From: Clostridiales bacterium
GTDB taxonomy: Bacteria > Bacillota > Clostridia > Christensenellales > Pumilibacteraceae
Direction of reading: 5' to 3'
Assembly (NCBI GenBank): GCA_022508505.1
Contig: JAFLVC010000002.1
Coordinates: 62,001-126,000 of the forward strand
Length of the DNA: 64,000 bases
Both the position numbers and the translations under genes were made by a program. Position 1 is the first letter of the stretch, and every line of letters begins with the position of its first letter. Of this stretch, positions 33,722 through 41,976 are shown piece after piece. The notes below the pieces were generated by a model that searched no databases, had not been told where the DNA came from, and saw nothing but the letters and a program-made list of their open reading frames with translations.

Positions 33722-33955
33722 ATGGACAAATTACTATCCGAACTTAATATCGGCGAGAGCGGCGTGGTCGCCAAGGTCGCGGGCGAGGGCAGGCTGAGAA
33801 GAAGGCTGTTCGATATGGGCATTACGCCGGGCGCGGCGATTACTCTCCGCAAGGTGGCGCCGCTCGGCGATCCTATGGAGGTCAACCTGCGCGGCTACGA
33901 GCTGACGCTTAGAAGAAGCGAGGCCGAGCTCGTGACGGTAGAGGTGACGCAATGA
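33722..33955 (+). CDS. feoA: Ferrous iron transport protein FeoA
   Basis: 77 residues, SH3-like. Reads SELNIGESGVVAKVAGEGRL ... RRLFDMGITPGAAITLRKVAPLGDPMEVNLRGYELTLRR, the complete FeoA core. Works with FeoB in Fe(II) uptake. The start is uncertain: ATG 33722 is preceded directly by TACAAT and no Shine-Dalgarno; TTG 33710 and GTG 33713 are in-frame alternatives. Stop overlaps feoB by 4 nt. Confidence 0.92.
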   Translation: MDKLLSELNIGESGVVAKVAGEGRLRRRLFDMGITPGAAITLRKVAPLGDPMEVNLRGYELTLRRSEAELVTVEVTQ

Positions 33956-36315
33956 AAACATTTGCTTTGGCGGGCAATCCCAACAGCGGAAAGACTACGC
34001 TGTTTAACGCGCTTACCGGCGCTTCGGCGCACGTCGGCAACTGGCCGGGCGTTACGGTCGACAAGCGCGAGGGCGTTTACAAAAAGGGAAGCGAGCCCGT
34101 CGATATCGTCGATCTTCCCGGAATATACTCGCTTTCGCCGTACACACCCGAAGAGGTCATTTCGCGAAACTACATACTCGACTCCAAGCCGCACGGCATA
34201 ATCAATATCGTCGACGCGACTAACCTCGAGCGCAATCTGTATCTCACGACGCAGATTCTCGAAATGGACGTTCCCGTCATCGTTGCGCTAAACATGATAG
34301 ACGAGGTGGAACGGTCGGGCGACAAGATAGACGTCAAGGCGCTTGAAAGCGCGCTCGGCGTGCCCGTCGTCGCGGTGTCGGCGCTGACAGGCAAGGGCAT
34401 AAAGGAGCTCATGGCGCGCGCCATAGCGCTTCCCACCGAGCGAAAGGGCGAGACGGTGCTGAAATCCTTGTCAAAAGAGATAGACTTTCTCACCGAGTTC
34501 TTTTACGGCAAAGAGGTGCCGTCGCCCATGTTCCACGCGATCAAGCTGTTGGAGCGCGACGAGATAGAGATTAAGCACCGCGGCGCGGAGGATGCCCTAA
34601 ATGCGGCTTTGGAAAAGAGCGCCGAGGACGAAGAGGTCGCGGCGACTGCAGAGCCTATCGATTACGAGGCGTACATTGCCGACGCGCGGTACAAGTACAT
34701 CACCGAAAAGCTGTCGCCTGCGAAAATAAAAGGCGCGCCGAGCGGAACGCTTACCAAGTCGGACAAAATAGATAAGGTGCTGACCCACCGCGTGTGGGCG
34801 ATTCCCATCTTTATCGTCATAATGTTTTTCATATTCCACCTGACGTTCTCCGAAAACCTGTTCTATCTGAACGGTTTTACAGAGGGACAGGCGTGGATGC
34901 CGACGCTCGTCGAGTGCGGGCTCGCCAAAGAAATAGACGGCACGGTGGTGTATAACAACTTCGGCGTAGAGCTGCTCGCCGTCATTTACGACGGTGCGTT
35001 GTTCTCGCCTGGCGTGATACTGACTAACTTTTTGAACCTCTTTCTCGACCACATTTCGAGCGGCATAGTGACGCTCATGGAGCAGGGCGGCGCGGCGGCG
35101 TGGGCGGTCGGGCTTGTCGGCGACGGCGTGCTCGGCGGCATATTCGCGGTGCTCGGCTTCCTGCCGCAAATACTCGTGCTGTTCCTGTTCTTCTCCATAC
35201 TCGAGGACTCGGGGTACATGGCGCGTATCGCGTTCGTGCTCGACAGAATTTTCCGCCGCTTCGGCGTGTCGGGCAGGGCGTTCATGCCAATGATCATGGG
35301 CTTCGGCTGCTCGGTGCCCGCGGCGATAAACACGCGGACGCTCGCAGACGAAAAGGAGCGAACGGCGACCATTCGCGTGATACCGTTCTTCTCGTGCGGC
35401 GCTAAGCTACCAATACTTACGGCGGTCGCGGGAAGTATAGTCGCGGCGTTCGGGGTCGGCAACGCCGACGCGATAACATTCTTGATGTACCTGCTTGGAA
35501 TTTGCGCCGCCGTCGTTTCGCTTCTTCTCATGCGGAACACGACGCTCAAAGGCGAGATTCCGCCGTTTATCATGGAGCTTCCCGCTTACCACGCGCCGCG
35601 ATTCCGCAACCTCATGATACACCTTTGGGATAAGGCCAAGCACTTTATCAAAAAGGCGTTTACCGTCATATTCGCGTCGACTGTGATTATTTGGCTGTTC
35701 TCGCACCTCAATTGGCGGTGGCACTACCTTCCCGACGAGCAAATGCAAGACTCCATTATCGCGTCGATAGGAATGTTTATTCAGCCGATGTTTACGCCGC
35801 TCGGCTTCGGCTCGCAGCTCGGGGCTTTCGGCTGGGTGTTCGCCGTCGCGGCGATAACGGGGCTAATTGCAAAGGAGAACGTCATTGCGACGTTTACCAC
35901 GCTCGCGATATGTATAGGCGCGTATTTCGGCGCGGGCACCGAGGAGGGCATAGCGGAAACGGCAAGCCTTATCACCGCCATACAGGGCACGACGGGAATA
36001 TCCACACAGGCGTTTACCGCCGCGCTCATATCGTTTATCGCGTTTAACATGACGACCATTCCGTGCTTTGCGGCGTGCGCGACGGCGAAGGGCGAGCTTC
36101 AAAAGGGCAAGTTCAAGTGGACGGTTCTGTTCTGGCTATCGTCGAGCTACATAATTTCCGCCATGGTGTACACAATAGGCGCGTTCGTGTGGCCGCTCGC
36201 CGTGTGGATTGCCGCAATCGCCGCGGTCACGGCGCTCATCGTTCTTCGCAACACGGGAAAGTTCGACATCACCAAAATCTTTAAAAGAAAGCGTAAAGGA
36301 GAAACCGAAAAATGA
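33952..36315 (+). CDS. feoB: Ferrous iron transporter FeoB
   Basis: 787 residues. N-terminal G-protein: G1 GNPNSGKTTLFNALTG, switch NWPGVTV, DLPGIYSLSPYTPEE, NMID; a GDI-like helical region to about residue 260; then the membrane transporter with two Gate motifs, containing LEDSGYMARIAFVLDRIFRR and GCSVPA. Moves Fe(II) across the cytoplasmic membrane in anaerobes. Overlaps both neighbours by 4 nt. An insert around residues 205-240 (acidic, EKSAEDEEVAATAEP) is lineage-specific. Confidence 0.97.
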   Translation: MKTFALAGNPNSGKTTLFNALTGASAHVGNWPGVTVDKREGVYKKGSEPVDIVDLPGIYSLSPYTPEEVISRNYILDSKPHGIINIVDATNLERNLYLTTQILEMDVPVIVALNMIDEVERSGDKIDVKALESALGVPVVAVSALTGKGIKELMARAIALPTERKGETVLKSLSKEIDFLTEFFYGKEVPSPMFHAIKLLERDEIEIKHRGAEDALNAALEKSAEDEEVAATAEPIDYEAYIADARYKYITEKLSPAKIKGAPSGTLTKSDKIDKVLTHRVWAIPIFIVIMFFIFHLTFSENLFYLNGFTEGQAWMPTLVECGLAKEIDGTVVYNNFGVELLAVIYDGALFSPGVILTNFLNLFLDHISSGIVTLMEQGGAAAWAVGLVGDGVLGGIFAVLGFLPQILVLFLFFSILEDSGYMARIAFVLDRIFRRFGVSGRAFMPMIMGFGCSVPAAINTRTLADEKERTATIRVIPFFSCGAKLPILTAVAGSIVAAFGVGNADAITFLMYLLGICAAVVSLLLMRNTTLKGEIPPFIMELPAYHAPRFRNLMIHLWDKAKHFIKKAFTVIFASTVIIWLFSHLNWRWHYLPDEQMQDSIIASIGMFIQPMFTPLGFGSQLGAFGWVFAVAAITGLIAKENVIATFTTLAICIGAYFGAGTEEGIAETASLITAIQGTTGISTQAFTAALISFIAFNMTTIPCFAACATAKGELQKGKFKWTVLFWLSSSYIISAMVYTIGAFVWPLAVWIAAIAAVTALIVLRNTGKFDITKIFKRKRKGETEK

Positions 36316-36539
36316 AACCGATTGACATAGCAATTATTGTCATAGTCTCGGTGTTGTTTTTGGCGGCGCTCGGCTACGCGATATACAGAAAGGTCAAGCA
36401 CAAGGGCTGTTGCGATTGCGGCAGCGATTGCGGCGCGTGCAACGGTTGCAAAGGCTGCGGCGCACACGACGGCCAAAACGAAAAACCAGATTGTTGTTGC
36501 TGCTGCGGAGTGAACGCCCCCGACCAATCGGAAAAGTAG
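36312..36539 (+). CDS. FeoB-associated cysteine-rich membrane protein
   Basis: 75 residues. One N-terminal membrane span (IDIAIIVIVSVLFLAALGYA) followed by KGCCDCGSDCGACNGCKGCG and a second cluster DCCCCCG. Matches the FeoB-associated Cys-rich membrane protein family that replaces FeoC in Firmicutes. The cysteines may bind iron or sense it next to FeoB. ATGA overlap with feoB; terminator follows. Confidence 0.9.
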   Translation: MKPIDIAIIVIVSVLFLAALGYAIYRKVKHKGCCDCGSDCGACNGCKGCGAHDGQNEKPDCCCCCGVNAPDQSEK

Positions 36540-36566
36540 GGATTTTCTAATCAAAAAAACATACAC

Positions 36567-36602
36567 AAAAAGAGCTCGAGCGGAACAGTTCGAGCTCTTT
36601 TT
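36567..36602 (+). terminator. Terminator of the feo operon
   Basis: AAAAAGAGCTCGA / TCGAGCTCTTTTT perfect 13-bp stem. Confidence 0.92.
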
Positions 36603-36622
36603 ATCGTCTAAACTTGCAAATC

Positions 36623-36694
36623 GTTGAAAAATCAACCAAAATGTTTGACAAATTGTGATGATTAAGATATATTAGAGCAAGTTGATTTATCAAC
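36623..36694 (+). promoter_or_regulatory. degV promoter flanked by two GTTGA-N4-TCAAC operators
   Basis: Operator 1 GTTGAAAAATCAAC (36623-36636) lies just upstream of TTGACA (36645-36650); 17 nt; TATATT (36668-36673); operator 2 GTTGATTTATCAAC (36681-36694) covers the start site. Centre-to-centre distance is 58 bp. Operator 1 is identical to the site at the marR promoter. A seven-codon frame MAVEEYR (36698-36721) ends three bases before the degV ATG and could couple translation. Confidence 0.87.
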
Positions 36695-36724
36695 AAAATG
36701 GCAGTTGAGGAATATCGGTAACTT

Positions 36725-37573
36725 ATGATTAAGCTTCTGGTGGATTCGGCGTCCGACGTCGAAAAGGACGAAGCGGACGAGCTCGGTATAGAGTTGATTC
36801 CGATAAAGGTGTGTTTCGGCGACGAGGAGTATTCGGACGGATTCGATTTGTCGCACAGGGAGTTTTTCGAAAAGCTCATAGAGAGCGGAATATATCCGCA
36901 GACAAGTCAGATTAACGAGTTCGGCTGGGAAGAAAAATTCGGCGAGCTTACGAGAGACGGCAGCGAGGTGATAGCGATTACGCTTTCGTCAAAGCTTTCG
37001 GGAACGTACGTTTGCGCCGCGAGTGCGGCAAAGAAGTTCGGCGGCAAGGTTTACGTCGTTGACAGCGTCAATGCGTGCATAGGCGAACGCATTCTGTTGC
37101 AGTACGCGATAAAGCTTGTCAAGGAAAACAAGCTGACCGCCAAAGAAATTGTCAAAGAGCTCGACGACAAAAAGACAAAGATTCAGCTCATTGCCGTCAT
37201 GGACACGCTTAAATATCTCAGAAAGGGCGGACGGATTTCTTCGGTTGCCGCATTTGCCGGAGAAATGATGTCCATTAAGCCCGTTATTGCCGTTGTCAAG
37301 GGCGAGATAAAAGTGCTTGGAAAAGCAATCGGCTCCAAGCGCGGCAACAATCGTCTCAATCAACTGATAGAACAGTGCGGCGGCATAGACTTCGACATGC
37401 CGTACGCGCTCGGGTATTCGGGGCTTTCGGACGAATACCTGCAAAAATATCTCAAAGACAGTGAACACCTTTGGAAGGGTAAAACCGACAGTCTTCCTTC
37501 GTACCTCGTCGGGAGCACTATCGGCACGCACGTAGGACCCAACGTCGTTGCGGTCGCATTCTTTGCAAAATAA
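36725..37573 (+). CDS. DegV/FakB-type fatty-acid-binding protein
   Basis: 282 residues, full length. DegV proteins bind a fatty acid between two domains; FakB members present it to the kinase FakA for phosphorylation. Seen: N-terminal IKLLVDSASDVEKDEADELG, PQTSQINEFGWEEKF, ITLSSKLSGTYVCAASAA, VMDTLKYLRKGGRISSVAAF and the end STIGTHVGPNVVAVAFFAK. No close Shine-Dalgarno (GAGG is 14 nt away), see the mini-ORF in the promoter entry. Followed one base later by the dehydratase-like genes, an unusual partner. Confidence 0.93.
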   Translation: MIKLLVDSASDVEKDEADELGIELIPIKVCFGDEEYSDGFDLSHREFFEKLIESGIYPQTSQINEFGWEEKFGELTRDGSEVIAITLSSKLSGTYVCAASAAKKFGGKVYVVDSVNACIGERILLQYAIKLVKENKLTAKEIVKELDDKKTKIQLIAVMDTLKYLRKGGRISSVAAFAGEMMSIKPVIAVVKGEIKVLGKAIGSKRGNNRLNQLIEQCGGIDFDMPYALGYSGLSDEYLQKYLKDSEHLWKGKTDSLPSYLVGSTIGTHVGPNVVAVAFFAK

Positions 37574-37574
37574 C

Positions 37575-38489
37575 ATGAAGATAGGAATACCCAGAGCGCT
37601 TTTATACTACAAGAACGAGAAGTTTTGGCCGACGTTCTTCGACGAGATAGGCGTAGATTACATAATAAGTCCGGAGACCGACCGCAAGATAATCGAGTGC
37701 GGGGCTAACCTCGCAATCGACGAGACGTGTTTGCCGACCAAGATTTTTCTCGGGCACGTCGACTGGCTGATAGATAAGTGCGATTACATCTTCGTGCCGC
37801 GCGTCGGATACCGCTTCGGCTACGAGACGTGCACCAAGTTTCAGGCACAGACCGATCTCGTCGCAAACACATTCCGCGGCAAAAAACCGAAGCTGCTGTT
37901 TTACAATATCGACGACAAGAAGGCGTATCGCGAGCGCAAAGCCGTTTACAAAATGGGCAAGTTCCTCAAAATCAAGCGTTCGCAGATAAAGTACGCGTAC
38001 ATAATGGCAAAACAGGCGCAGATGTTTTTCGAGCTGTTTCGAAGGCAAAAAGAGGAGGCGAGGCTTTCCGAGAGCAAAAAGCTTAAAATTCTTCTCGTCG
38101 CGCATGCCTACAACATAGCCGATAAATACATAGGCAAGCCCATAATTAAGGCGGTCAAGGCGCTCGGCTGCGAGCCGATTATTGCCGAATACTTTGACGA
38201 GAGCGAGTGCATTCGCGCGTCGCAGAGCGTGACGGCAACTATGCCGTGGGCATACAACAGACATCTCGTCGGAGCAATCGAACTACACAAGGACGAGGTG
38301 GACGGCATAGTGCTTTTGACGACCTTCCCGTGCGGCACCGACAGCATGGTGAACGACCTCATCGTTCGCACATACAAAAGCGTGCCGATCATAACGCTTA
38401 CAGTCGACACTCAGGACGGCACTGCCGGAATGGAGACGCGGTTAGAGAGCTTTGTCGATATCTTGACGCTGAGGCAGGAGAACAAATGA
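37575..38489 (+). CDS. Acyl-CoA dehydratase activase-related protein (DUF2229-like)
   Basis: 304 residues from ATG 37575, one base after the degV stop. Reads MKIGIPRALLYYKNEKFWPT, then ETCLPTKIFLGHVDWLIDK, FVPRVGYRFGYETCTKF and TTFPCGTDSMVND. This matches the N-terminal dehydratase-like part of the large clostridial CoA-activase-related proteins (about 1400 residues when fused). Conserved cysteines suit an Fe-S site. Overlaps the next gene by 4 nt. Chemistry unknown; see the finding on the split system. Confidence 0.82.
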   Translation: MKIGIPRALLYYKNEKFWPTFFDEIGVDYIISPETDRKIIECGANLAIDETCLPTKIFLGHVDWLIDKCDYIFVPRVGYRFGYETCTKFQAQTDLVANTFRGKKPKLLFYNIDDKKAYRERKAVYKMGKFLKIKRSQIKYAYIMAKQAQMFFELFRRQKEEARLSESKKLKILLVAHAYNIADKYIGKPIIKAVKALGCEPIIAEYFDESECIRASQSVTATMPWAYNRHLVGAIELHKDEVDGIVLLTTFPCGTDSMVNDLIVRTYKSVPIITLTVDTQDGTAGMETRLESFVDILTLRQENK

Positions 38490-39550
38490 ACAACGAAATT
38501 GTGGCGTGCTTTCCGCAGTTTGCCAACTACGCATACGCCTTTAAATATCTCTTTGAAAAGGGCTTCGGAGTTAAATACCTTCTTCCTCCGCCCATAACGA
38601 AGCGGACAATGGAGCTCGGCAGCGAGAACAGCCCCGACTACGTCTGTTCGCCGTTTAAGTATTGCCTCGGCTGTCATATCGAGGCGCTCGAACTCGGCAC
38701 AAACTGCCTTGCGCAGATTTTGGGCCCCTGTCGGCTCAACTACTACGGCGAGCTCAGCGAGCGCATTCTTCGCGATATGGGGTATGAATTTCAATACTTC
38801 AACATGGCGGCGATAAATTGGCACTCGCGAAAATCCATAATCGAAAATTTTAAGATTATCAATCCCGATCTATCGATTGTTCGGCTTTTGAGCGCGCTTC
38901 CGACTTCGCTCGCAATCATAAAAATGCTCGATAAGTTTGAGAACTATGTGCGGCACAACATCGGGTTCGAGGCAGAAAACGGCGAGTTCGACCGCACCTA
39001 CAAGGAGTTTTTACAAAAGCTCGCGGACATAGAGAGCGGCAAACAGCTGAAAGCGCTCAAAAAAGAGTATTGGCAAAAGCTTAATTCAATCAAGCTGAAC
39101 AAGCCGACTAAGACAATCAAGGTTGGCATGATAGGCGATTACTACACCGTGCAAGAGCCGTTTGCAAACTACTTCATGGAAAAGGAGCTCGCCAAGTACG
39201 GTATGGAAATTTACCGCACCATGACGTTCACCAACTCCATAATTCACAGGCGCGGCAAGGAGAGCATAAGGATTGCCAAAAAGTACACCAAGTACGACAT
39301 CGGCGCGACGTCCAACTCGACGGTGGCGGAGGCAATCACGTTTGCGCGGGCAGGCTGCAGCGGCATAATACAGGTCAAGTCGTTCGGGTGCACGCCCGAA
39401 ACGGACGCGATGCCGATATTGCAAAACGTGAGCCGCGATTTAAACATTCCCATTCTGTATTTCAGCTTCGATTCGCAAACGAGCGAAACGGGTGTAAAGA
39501 CAAGGCTTGAGGCATTTTACGACATGGTCGAGGCAAGGAGCGGAAAATAA
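38486..39550 (+). CDS. 2-hydroxyacyl-CoA dehydratase/double-cubane-like protein
   Basis: 354 residues from ATG 38486 with AGGAG upstream; the longer frame re-reads the previous gene. HgdB-related fold: cysteine cluster CSPFKYCLGC (54-63), C74 and C82, middle helices with IESGKQLKALKKEYWQKL, then KVGMIGDYYTVQEPFANYFM and a C-terminal motif KSFGCTPETDAMPIL that parallels FPCGTDSMVND in the preceding protein. The two are probably distant paralogues that pair as a heterodimer around an Fe-S cluster fed by the activase behind them. Not obviously a classic substrate dehydratase: no CoA-transferase or ETF genes nearby. Confidence 0.82.
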   Translation: MNNEIVACFPQFANYAYAFKYLFEKGFGVKYLLPPPITKRTMELGSENSPDYVCSPFKYCLGCHIEALELGTNCLAQILGPCRLNYYGELSERILRDMGYEFQYFNMAAINWHSRKSIIENFKIINPDLSIVRLLSALPTSLAIIKMLDKFENYVRHNIGFEAENGEFDRTYKEFLQKLADIESGKQLKALKKEYWQKLNSIKLNKPTKTIKVGMIGDYYTVQEPFANYFMEKELAKYGMEIYRTMTFTNSIIHRRGKESIRIAKKYTKYDIGATSNSTVAEAITFARAGCSGIIQVKSFGCTPETDAMPILQNVSRDLNIPILYFSFDSQTSETGVKTRLEAFYDMVEARSGK

Positions 39551-39552
39551 TT

Positions 39553-40503
39553 ATGAAAGGCTATCTGGGTATTGATATAGGCTCGATTTCCACAAAGGGC
39601 GTGGTAATCGACGGCGAAAACAATATTCTCGCAAAGGAATATCTCTGGACGGAAGGCGACCCTATGGGCGCGGTCAAAAGGCTGTTGAAGGTTTTGGAAA
39701 AACAGCTCGCCGAAGACGTCAGGATTGTCGCCGTGGGCACGACGGGAAGCGCGCGAAAGCTTATAGGCGTCATGACAAACGCTTGCGTCGTCAAAAACGA
39801 GATAACCGCGCACGCAATTGGAACAACTACCGTCCATCCCGACGTCAACACGATTTTCGAAATAGGCGGGCAGGATTCCAAAATCATCATTATCGAAAAC
39901 GGGTTCGTTGTCGATTATGCGATGAACACGCTGTGTGCCGCCGGCACGGGCTCTTTTCTGTCGAGCCAGGCGCACAGGCTGGGAGTTTCGGTCGAGGACT
40001 TCGGCGAGATCGCGCTGGCTTCCAAAAAGCCAACCAACATCGCCGCGCGCTGCACCGTTTTTGCGGAGAGCGACCTCGTGCACAAGGCTCAGATCGGGCA
40101 TAAAAAAGAGGACATCATAGCGGGGCTTTGCAAGGCGGTCGTTACCAACTATCTCAACAACATCGGCAAGGGCAAAAAGATACGCGCGCCAATAGTTTTT
40201 CAGGGCGGCGTAAGCAAGAATATCGGCGTGAAAAAGGCTTTCGAGGACGCGGTCGGCAGCGAAGTTATCGTCGACGAGAACGGGCACCTTATGGGCGCGT
40301 TCGGCGTCGCCGTGCTCGCAAAGCGGAGCGGCAAGGAAAAACCGTTCTCGTTTGAAACCGCCGATATAGAGTTTAAAACGCGCGGCTTCGAGTGCGGCAA
40401 GTGCGCCAATCACTGTGAAATTATCTGCGTGTATAAAGAGGACGAGCTAATCGATTCTTGGGGCAACAAGTGCGATAACGGCGCGGTGAAAGCCTCAAAT
40501 TAA
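39553..40503 (+). CDS. ATP-dependent activase (ASKHA, BadF/HgdC family)
   Basis: 316 residues. Homodimeric activases of this family bind one 4Fe-4S between subunits and use ATP to push low-potential electrons into their partner. Seen: LGIDIGSISTKGVVIDGENN (phosphate 1), VGTTGSARKLIG, IFEIGGQDSKIIIIENG (phosphate 2), the cluster cysteine segment MNTLCAAGTGSFLSSQAHRL, ARCTVFAESDLV (second cysteine) and VFQGGVSKN. A C-terminal extension of about 45 residues holds CGKCANHCEIICVYK, an extra Fe-S-like site also found in the fused giants. Confidence 0.92.
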   Translation: MKGYLGIDIGSISTKGVVIDGENNILAKEYLWTEGDPMGAVKRLLKVLEKQLAEDVRIVAVGTTGSARKLIGVMTNACVVKNEITAHAIGTTTVHPDVNTIFEIGGQDSKIIIIENGFVVDYAMNTLCAAGTGSFLSSQAHRLGVSVEDFGEIALASKKPTNIAARCTVFAESDLVHKAQIGHKKEDIIAGLCKAVVTNYLNNIGKGKKIRAPIVFQGGVSKNIGVKKAFEDAVGSEVIVDENGHLMGAFGVAVLAKRSGKEKPFSFETADIEFKTRGFECGKCANHCEIICVYKEDELIDSWGNKCDNGAVKASN

Positions 40504-40524
40504 ATTGCGACCGTAAATTGTATG

Positions 40525-40555
40525 ACAGCCGAGACGACGCTCGGCTGTTTTTTTG
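40525..40555 (+). terminator. Terminator of the degV-activase operon
   Basis: ACAGCCGAG-ACGACG-CTCGGCTGT then seven T. Confidence 0.92.
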
Positions 40556-40575
40556 TTTCCGAGTAGAATATAGTA

Positions 40576-40722
40576 TAGACAACCGAAGAAAAAGATGTTA
40601 TAATATACGCAGTACGATTGCTTTGCAATCGTGGCGCTGTTCGCGCCTCGCGCTTAAAGCGCGACTGCGATATTGAATCACGGCGCAAAAATGCTTTTTC
40701 CCGGCAAGCATTTTTGCTTGTG
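40576..40722 (+). promoter_or_regulatory. sdaA promoter merged with the four-way-junction repeat, copy 1
   Basis: TAGACA (40576-40581), 17 nt, TATAAT (40599-40604). The repeat starts at the -10 box. 40602-40674 pairs completely: outer stem AATAT(A)CGCAGT / ACTGCGATATT, inner hairpins ACGATTGC/GCAATCGT, GGCGC/GCGCC and CGCGCT/AGCGCG with no unpaired junction bases except one T. A conserved tail GAATCACGGCGCAAAAATGC follows, whose end forms GCAAAAATGCTT / AAGCATTTTTGC (a 12-bp hairpin). Copy 2 is at 51992-52116 on the minus strand. Confidence 0.8.
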
Positions 40723-40747
40723 AAAGAATATACATGGAGAAACTACC

Positions 40748-41962
40748 ATGCAATCATTACGCGAATTGTACAGAATAGGCAGGGGACCGTCGAGCTCGCA
40801 CACCATGGGGCCGGAGCGCGCGTCGTATATCATGAAAGAACGTTTCCCGAAAGCGGATAAGTTTGTCGCGACGCTTTACGGCTCGCTTGCAATGACGGGC
40901 AAGGGGCACGGCACGGACGCCGTTATCGAGCAGGTGCTCGCGCCTACCGTTTGCGAGGTCGTGTTCGACACAGAGACGGAGTGCGACGTTCATCCCAACA
41001 CGATGGACATAGAGGCGTTCTCGGGCGGCAAAAGTCTCGGCAAGCACCGCTTTTACAGCGTGGGCGGCGGCGCGATCGAGATCGACGGGGAAAAGAGCGA
41101 AAAACCGAACACCGTCTATCCGCACCGCACCTTCAACGAGATAGCCGAGTACTGCAAGGCGAACAACCTCAGGCTGTACGAGTACGTCGGTCAGTGCGAG
41201 GGGCGGCAGATCTTCGAATACCTTTCCGCGGTGTGGGAGCGCATGAAGCAGACCATACACGAGGGGCTTATCGTGTCGGGCGTTTTGCCCGGCGTTCTCG
41301 GCACGCAGCGGCGCGCGCAGCAGCTGTTTAACCAACGCCACATCGACGAGTCGGCGCAGACCAAAGAAAACAGGCTCGTTTGCTCGTACGCCTTTGCGGT
41401 GGGCGAGCAGAACGCGTCGGGCGGGATTATCGTAACCGCTCCTACGTGCGGCGCGTGCGGCGTGGTGCCGTCCGTTCTAAAGTACATGCAGGAAACGCGC
41501 GGCTTTTCGGACGAGCATATCGTTCGCGCGCTCGCTACGGGCGGGCTCATAGGCAACCTCATAAAGCGCAACGCGTCGATAAGCGGCGCGGAGTGCGGCT
41601 GTCAGGCGGAGATCGGCTCGGCGTGCTCGATGGCGGCGGCGGCGCTTGCCGAGCTTTTCGAGATGGGGCTCGACCAGATAGAGTATGCCGCCGAGGTCGC
41701 CATGGAGCACCACTTGGGGCTGACCTGCGATCCTATTGCGGGGCTTGTTCAGATTCCGTGTATAGAGCGAAACGCGGTCGCCGCCATGCGCGCGATAAAC
41801 GCGCTGTCGCTTGCAAACTTTTTGGCGGGTTCGCGCAAAATAAGCTTTGATATCATCGTAAAAACCATGCTCAATACAGGCATGGATATCAAGAGCTGCT
41901 ACCGTGAAACGTCGGTCGGCGGGCTTGCCAAATACTACGAGATAGGCAAAAAACAACAGTAG
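40748..41962 (+). CDS. sdaA: L-serine ammonia-lyase, iron-sulphur type, single chain
   Basis: 404 residues with GGAG at proper spacing. Converts L-serine to pyruvate and ammonia using an oxygen-sensitive 4Fe-4S cluster. N-terminal beta domain starts with SLRELYRIGRGPSSSHTMGP; the alpha domain has APTCGACGVVPSVLKYMQET, SISGAECGCQAEIGSACSMA and IQIPCIERN-like QIPCIERNAVAA cysteine, the cluster ligands. Both halves are fused, unlike the two-subunit clostridial/Bacillus SdaAA-SdaAB. Its leader is the four-way-junction repeat. Confidence 0.94.
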   Translation: MQSLRELYRIGRGPSSSHTMGPERASYIMKERFPKADKFVATLYGSLAMTGKGHGTDAVIEQVLAPTVCEVVFDTETECDVHPNTMDIEAFSGGKSLGKHRFYSVGGGAIEIDGEKSEKPNTVYPHRTFNEIAEYCKANNLRLYEYVGQCEGRQIFEYLSAVWERMKQTIHEGLIVSGVLPGVLGTQRRAQQLFNQRHIDESAQTKENRLVCSYAFAVGEQNASGGIIVTAPTCGACGVVPSVLKYMQETRGFSDEHIVRALATGGLIGNLIKRNASISGAECGCQAEIGSACSMAAAALAELFEMGLDQIEYAAEVAMEHHLGLTCDPIAGLVQIPCIERNAVAAMRAINALSLANFLAGSRKISFDIIVKTMLNTGMDIKSCYRETSVGGLAKYYEIGKKQQ

Positions 41963-41976
41963 AAAAACGAGGACGG

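Noticed and set aside
33716-33724. feoA as a further leaderless gene
   Set aside because: TACAAT directly abuts the ATG, so transcription from it would start inside the gene; no fitting -35 box. The start remains unclear instead.
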